Positions 61,515 to 64,000 of a stretch of DNA of 64,000 nt are shown in pieces. The first letter of the stretch is position 1. Each line of letters opens with the position of its first letter. The notes under the pieces were generated by a model, which searched no databases, had not been told where the DNA came from, and was given only the letters and a program-made list of their open reading frames with translations. Source of the stretch: UBA4427 sp046351135 (lineage in GTDB: Bacteria > Myxococcota_A > UBA9160 > UBA4427); the NCBI GenBank assembly GCA_046351135.1, contig JAXLZA010000005.1, positions 124,001-188,000 of the forward strand, given 5' to 3'. The position numbers and the translations under genes are program-made.

Positions 61515-62264
61515 CTAGAGCCGATTGATCAGGCTCGCCACGTGGGCGGCGCCGAAGCCGTTGTCGATGTTCACGACCGTCACGTTCGAAGCGCAGCTCG
61601 TCAACATCCCGAGCAGCGCCGTCACGCCGCCGAGCGACGCGCCGTAGCCGACGCTCGTGGGCACCGCGATCACGGGCTTGTCGACCAGCCCGCCCACGAC
61701 CGACGGCAGCGCGCCCTCCATCCCCGCCACGACGATCAGCACGCGGGCGGCGCGCAGCCGATCGAGCGCGGCGAAGAGGCGGTGGATGCCGGCGACACCG
61801 ACGTCCTGGAGCAGCTCGACCTCGTTGCCGAAGCGCCGCGCGACCTCGCAGGCCTCCGTCGCCACCGGCCGATCCGCGCTCCCCGCCGAGACGACGAGGA
61901 TCGTCCCCTTCCCGACGATCGGGACCGTCTTCGGCCCCAGCCAGAGCGTGCGGGACACCGCATGATGCTCCGCCTCCGGGAGAGCGCCGACCACGACCTC
62001 CGCCACCTCGGGCGCGATCCGCGTCACGAGGACCGGCTGCCCGGCCGAGCGCAGCGCCCGCGCGACGCCGAGGATCTGCTCGGCCGTCTTGCCCTGTCCG
62101 AAGACGACCTCGGGGATTCCCTGGCGCAGCGCGCGGTGGGTATCGACGCGTGCGTGCTCGACGTCGAGGAAGGGGAGCACCGCCGCCCGCCGGATCGCCT
62201 CTTCGATCTCGACTCCGCCGGAGCGGACGGCCTCGAAGAGCTGACGCAGGGCTTCGGAATCCAC
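61515..62264 (-). CDS. larB: Nickel-pincer cofactor biosynthesis protein LarB
   Basis: A 249-residue LarB, the enzyme that carboxylates and hydrolyses nicotinic acid adenine dinucleotide to pyridinium-3,5-biscarboxylic acid mononucleotide. Typical features are the N-terminal helix ALRQLFEAVRSGGVEIEEAI, PEVVFGQGKTAEQI, VVSAGSADRPVATEA and VAGMEGALPSVVGGLVDKPVIAVPTSVGYG. GTG at 62264 is preferred, 7 bases after GGAG; a TTG at 62297 is possible. LarE and the lactate racemase LarA are not present in the window. Confidence 0.92.
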   Translation of the reverse strand: MDSEALRQLFEAVRSGGVEIEEAIRRAAVLPFLDVEHARVDTHRALRQGIPEVVFGQGKTAEQILGVARALRSAGQPVLVTRIAPEVAEVVVGALPEAEHHAVSRTLWLGPKTVPIVGKGTILVVSAGSADRPVATEACEVARRFGNEVELLQDVGVAGIHRLFAALDRLRAARVLIVVAGMEGALPSVVGGLVDKPVIAVPTSVGYGASLGGVTALLGMLTSCASNVTVVNIDNGFGAAHVASLINRL

Positions 62265-62318
62265 GGCTCGGCTCCGTTCGCGAGGACCACCCGTCAAGGG
62301 GGATGCGGCCGGATCCTA

Positions 62319-62945
62319 TCAGACCCGGCCGACCCGACCCCGGGCCTCGAGATCGTCCTCGGCGACCGGCCCGCTCGGCACCACGACCAGCCGCCCGACG
62401 ACGTCACCACCCGGGCGACGCAGCTCGACCTCGACCCGCCTGGCGGTGTCGCCGACCACGCGCTCGACCCAGGCCTCGAACTCGCCCTCGGCCCGCCCCT
62501 GGGCCAGCGCCGGAATCGACGGCAGCAGCCGCGAGCGGAGCGCGTCGGCGATCCCCGAGGCCACGTGGGAGGCGAGGATGTTGCCGACCTCCATCAGCGC
62601 CGACTCGACGATCGTCGGATCGAGCGCGCCCGACTCGATCCCGACGACGCTGCGGACGAGGCGCTCGCTGCCCTCGGCGGAGAAGAGGATTCCGACCAGC
62701 GCATCGACGCAGCCTTCGAACTCGAAGAAGACGCCCGTCGACCCCTCGCCGTCCCCGGGTCCGGACGCTCCTGCACCGAGGACGAGCGGCCCTCGAGCCC
62801 GCCCGGGCCCACCTTCGCGGACGACCGGCGGTCGTGCCTCGACCGGCCCCCCGGTGAGTTGGGCGAAGGCCGCAGCAGCGCGCTCCGCGCCGGCCTGCGT
62901 GAGGTCGGCGAGTCGCGAGAGCGCTGCTTCGCGTACGGATTCCAT
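62319..62945 (-). CDS. cheC: CheC-type chemotaxis protein (CheY-P phosphatase)
   Basis: A 208-residue CheC-family protein. The phosphatase consensus [D/S]-x3-E-x2-N-x22-P is matched exactly at S115, E119, N122 and P145, in a single copy. Classic CheC has two such motifs; a single one occurs in shorter forms and in CheX, which dimerises. A Gly/Pro-rich stretch (~40-70) and C-terminal ~50 residues (GEFEAWVERVVGDTARRVEVELRRPGG) extend it. It would dephosphorylate CheY for adaptation or signal removal. It follows cheA by 3 bases. Confidence 0.82.
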   Translation of the reverse strand: MESVREAALSRLADLTQAGAERAAAAFAQLTGGPVEARPPVVREGGPGRARGPLVLGAGASGPGDGEGSTGVFFEFEGCVDALVGILFSAEGSERLVRSVVGIESGALDPTIVESALMEVGNILASHVASGIADALRSRLLPSIPALAQGRAEGEFEAWVERVVGDTARRVEVELRRPGGDVVGRLVVVPSGPVAEDDLEARGRVGRV

Positions 62946-62948
62946 GGG

Positions 62949-64000
62949 TTAGACCAGCTGATTCAAGTCGAGGAGGAAGACGGGACTTCCATCCTGCAGG
63001 ACCGTGAGCCCCGACAGGATGCGCACCGACGCCAGCAGCTCGGGCACCGGCTTCACGTAGAACTCCTGCTGCCCGAGGAAGCGATCGACCGCGAGCGCGA
63101 CGCGCTCGCCGCGGACCTCGGTGAGCACGATCGGGACCGAGGCAGCGGACGGGGTCCGCTCTTCGATCCGCAGCCGGCGGGCGAGGAAGACGACCGGGAT
63201 CGGCGCACCGTCGATCAGGGCGAACGAATCGCCGGCCGCCTGCTCGACGTCGCCGGCGGCGACCTCGAGGATCCGCTCGACCTTCGAGATCGGGATCGCG
63301 ACGCGCTCGTCGGCGATCCCGACGAGCAGCACGCGCTGGACCGCGGCGGTGATCGGGACGCGCAGGGTCGTCGTCGTGCCCCGACCGCGCTCGGTGCGCA
63401 GAAGGACCTCGCCGCCGAGGCCCTCGATCGTCGCCTTCACGGCGTCCATGCCGACGCCGCGGCCCGAGACCTCGGAGACCTTCTGGGCGGTCGACAGGCC
63501 CGGATGGAAGATGAAGCGGACGATCTCCTCCGGCGGGAGGTCGGAGACGAGATCGGCGTGGATCAGGCCGGCGTCGACCGCGCGGCGGGAGACCGAGGCG
63601 AGGTCGATGCCGCGTCCGTCGTCCGAGACGTCGATCAGGATCGAGTCGCGCTGCCGCCGCGCGTCGATGCGCAATCGGCCGACCTCGGGCTTGCCGGCGG
63701 CGAGCCGGTCGGCCGGGAATTCGAGGCCGTGGTCGACGGCGTTGCGCACGAGGTGGAGCAGCGGCTCACCGAGGCGATCGAGGATCGCGCGGTCGAGCTC
63801 GAGCTCGGCGCCCTCGATCTCGACCTCGACCCGCTTGCCGAGCTTCTCGGCGACGGCGCGCGCGGTGCGGGGGAGATTGTCGGTGACCCGCTCGAGCGGC
63901 GCGGTCCGCAGCTCGAGCACCCGCCGCTGCAGCTCCGCCACGCGACGATCGACGCGGTCGAAGCCGTCGGCGACCTCGGGCTCCTGGGCATACCGCGCCA
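62949..64000 (-). CDS. cheA: Chemotaxis histidine kinase CheA, C-terminal part (runs off window)
   Basis: The 5' end is beyond 64000, so only the last ~350 residues are visible: the tail of the P3 dimerisation domain (RVAELQRRVLELRTAPLERV), the kinase ATPase domain with HLVRNAVDHGLE (N box), DDGRGID (G1), GRGVGMDAVK (G2) and a GRGTTTTLRVP segment, then a CheW-like P5 domain (RVLLVGIADERVAIP...FLGQQEFYVKPVPELLA). CheA autophosphorylates on the Hpt domain and passes phosphate to CheY/CheB. It is upstream of and coupled with cheC. Complete domain make-up cannot be seen. Confidence 0.92.
   Translation of the reverse strand, partial: ARYAQEPEVADGFDRVDRRVAELQRRVLELRTAPLERVTDNLPRTARAVAEKLGKRVEVEIEGAELELDRAILDRLGEPLLHLVRNAVDHGLEFPADRLAAGKPEVGRLRIDARRQRDSILIDVSDDGRGIDLASVSRRAVDAGLIHADLVSDLPPEEIVRFIFHPGLSTAQKVSEVSGRGVGMDAVKATIEGLGGEVLLRTERGRGTTTTLRVPITAAVQRVLLVGIADERVAIPISKVERILEVAAGDVEQAAGDSFALIDGAPIPVVFLARRLRIEERTPSAASVPIVLTEVRGERVALAVDRFLGQQEFYVKPVPELLASVRILSGLTVLQDGSPVFLLDLNQLV

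Overview
The window is very GC-rich (about 70% by eye), almost fully coding, and carries no rRNA, tRNA, CRISPR array, insertion sequence or phage gene that I can see. Gene content points to a free-living Gram-negative bacterium of the broad former-deltaproteobacterial kind (Myxococcota, Binatota or Desulfobacterota-like). It has type II glutamine synthetase behind a sigma-54 promoter, CzcCBA tripartite efflux, a PEP-CTERM protein, PilZ and c-di-GMP signalling, CheA/CheC, LarB/LarC, and many accessory catabolic families (amidohydrolase-2, luciferase-like monooxygenases, crotonases, SDRs, NTF2-like proteins, VOC proteins, KstD/fumarate-reductase-like flavoproteins). The exact lineage is inference.

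Layout. 1-2.5 kb: glnII with its sigma-54 promoter and terminator, then an extended SDR. 2.5-6 kb (minus): SDR plus an MgtA-type P-ATPase. 6.1-9.6 kb: a molybdopterin oxidoreductase whose frame runs far into the convergent TauD/NTF2 pair. 9.7-11.4 kb: NTF2-like, carboxymuconolactone decarboxylase-like and crotonase genes. 11.4-14.1 kb (minus): an ammonium transporter fused to GGDEF and EAL domains. 14.3-19.9 kb: a luciferase-like oxidoreductase, NTF2-like protein, FAD oxidoreductase, secreted alpha/beta hydrolase and lipoprotein. 20-27.1 kb (minus): a likely seven-gene operon (FAD oxidoreductase, bacterioferritin, VOC, HAD, SDR, crotonase, phosphotransferase) preceded by a zinc alcohol dehydrogenase. 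27.2-34 kb: a luciferase-like oxidoreductase, small coiled-coil secreted protein, ABM protein, SDR-amidohydrolase pair and an MprF homologue. 34-40 kb (minus): czcC-czcB-czcA-DUF190. 40-44 kb (minus): amidohydrolase, alcohol dehydrogenase, amidohydrolase. 44-47.3 kb: TesB thioesterase and a second molybdopterin oxidoreductase. 47.4-52 kb (minus): ileS, crotonase, VOC. 52.2-53.5 kb: DoxX and a crotonase. 53.5-57.6 kb: sulfotransferase, an acyltransferase-like protein, RsmE, RsmJ and a PEP-CTERM protein. 57.8-59.2 kb: a degenerate-receiver/PilZ protein. 59.3-64 kb (minus): cheA (cut by the window end), cheC, larB, larC and an alpha/beta hydrolase.

Themes. Nitrogen sensing appears twice: glnII is under sigma-54, and the Amt-GGDEF-EAL fusion may convert external ammonium into a c-di-GMP signal. 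Most other genes look like CoA-linked degradation of hydrophobic or cyclic substrates (acyl-CoA hydratases, thioesterase, flavoprotein dehydrogenases, amidohydrolases), but no single pathway can be read off the sequence. Functions are assigned from motifs and remembered family features only; no database search was run.
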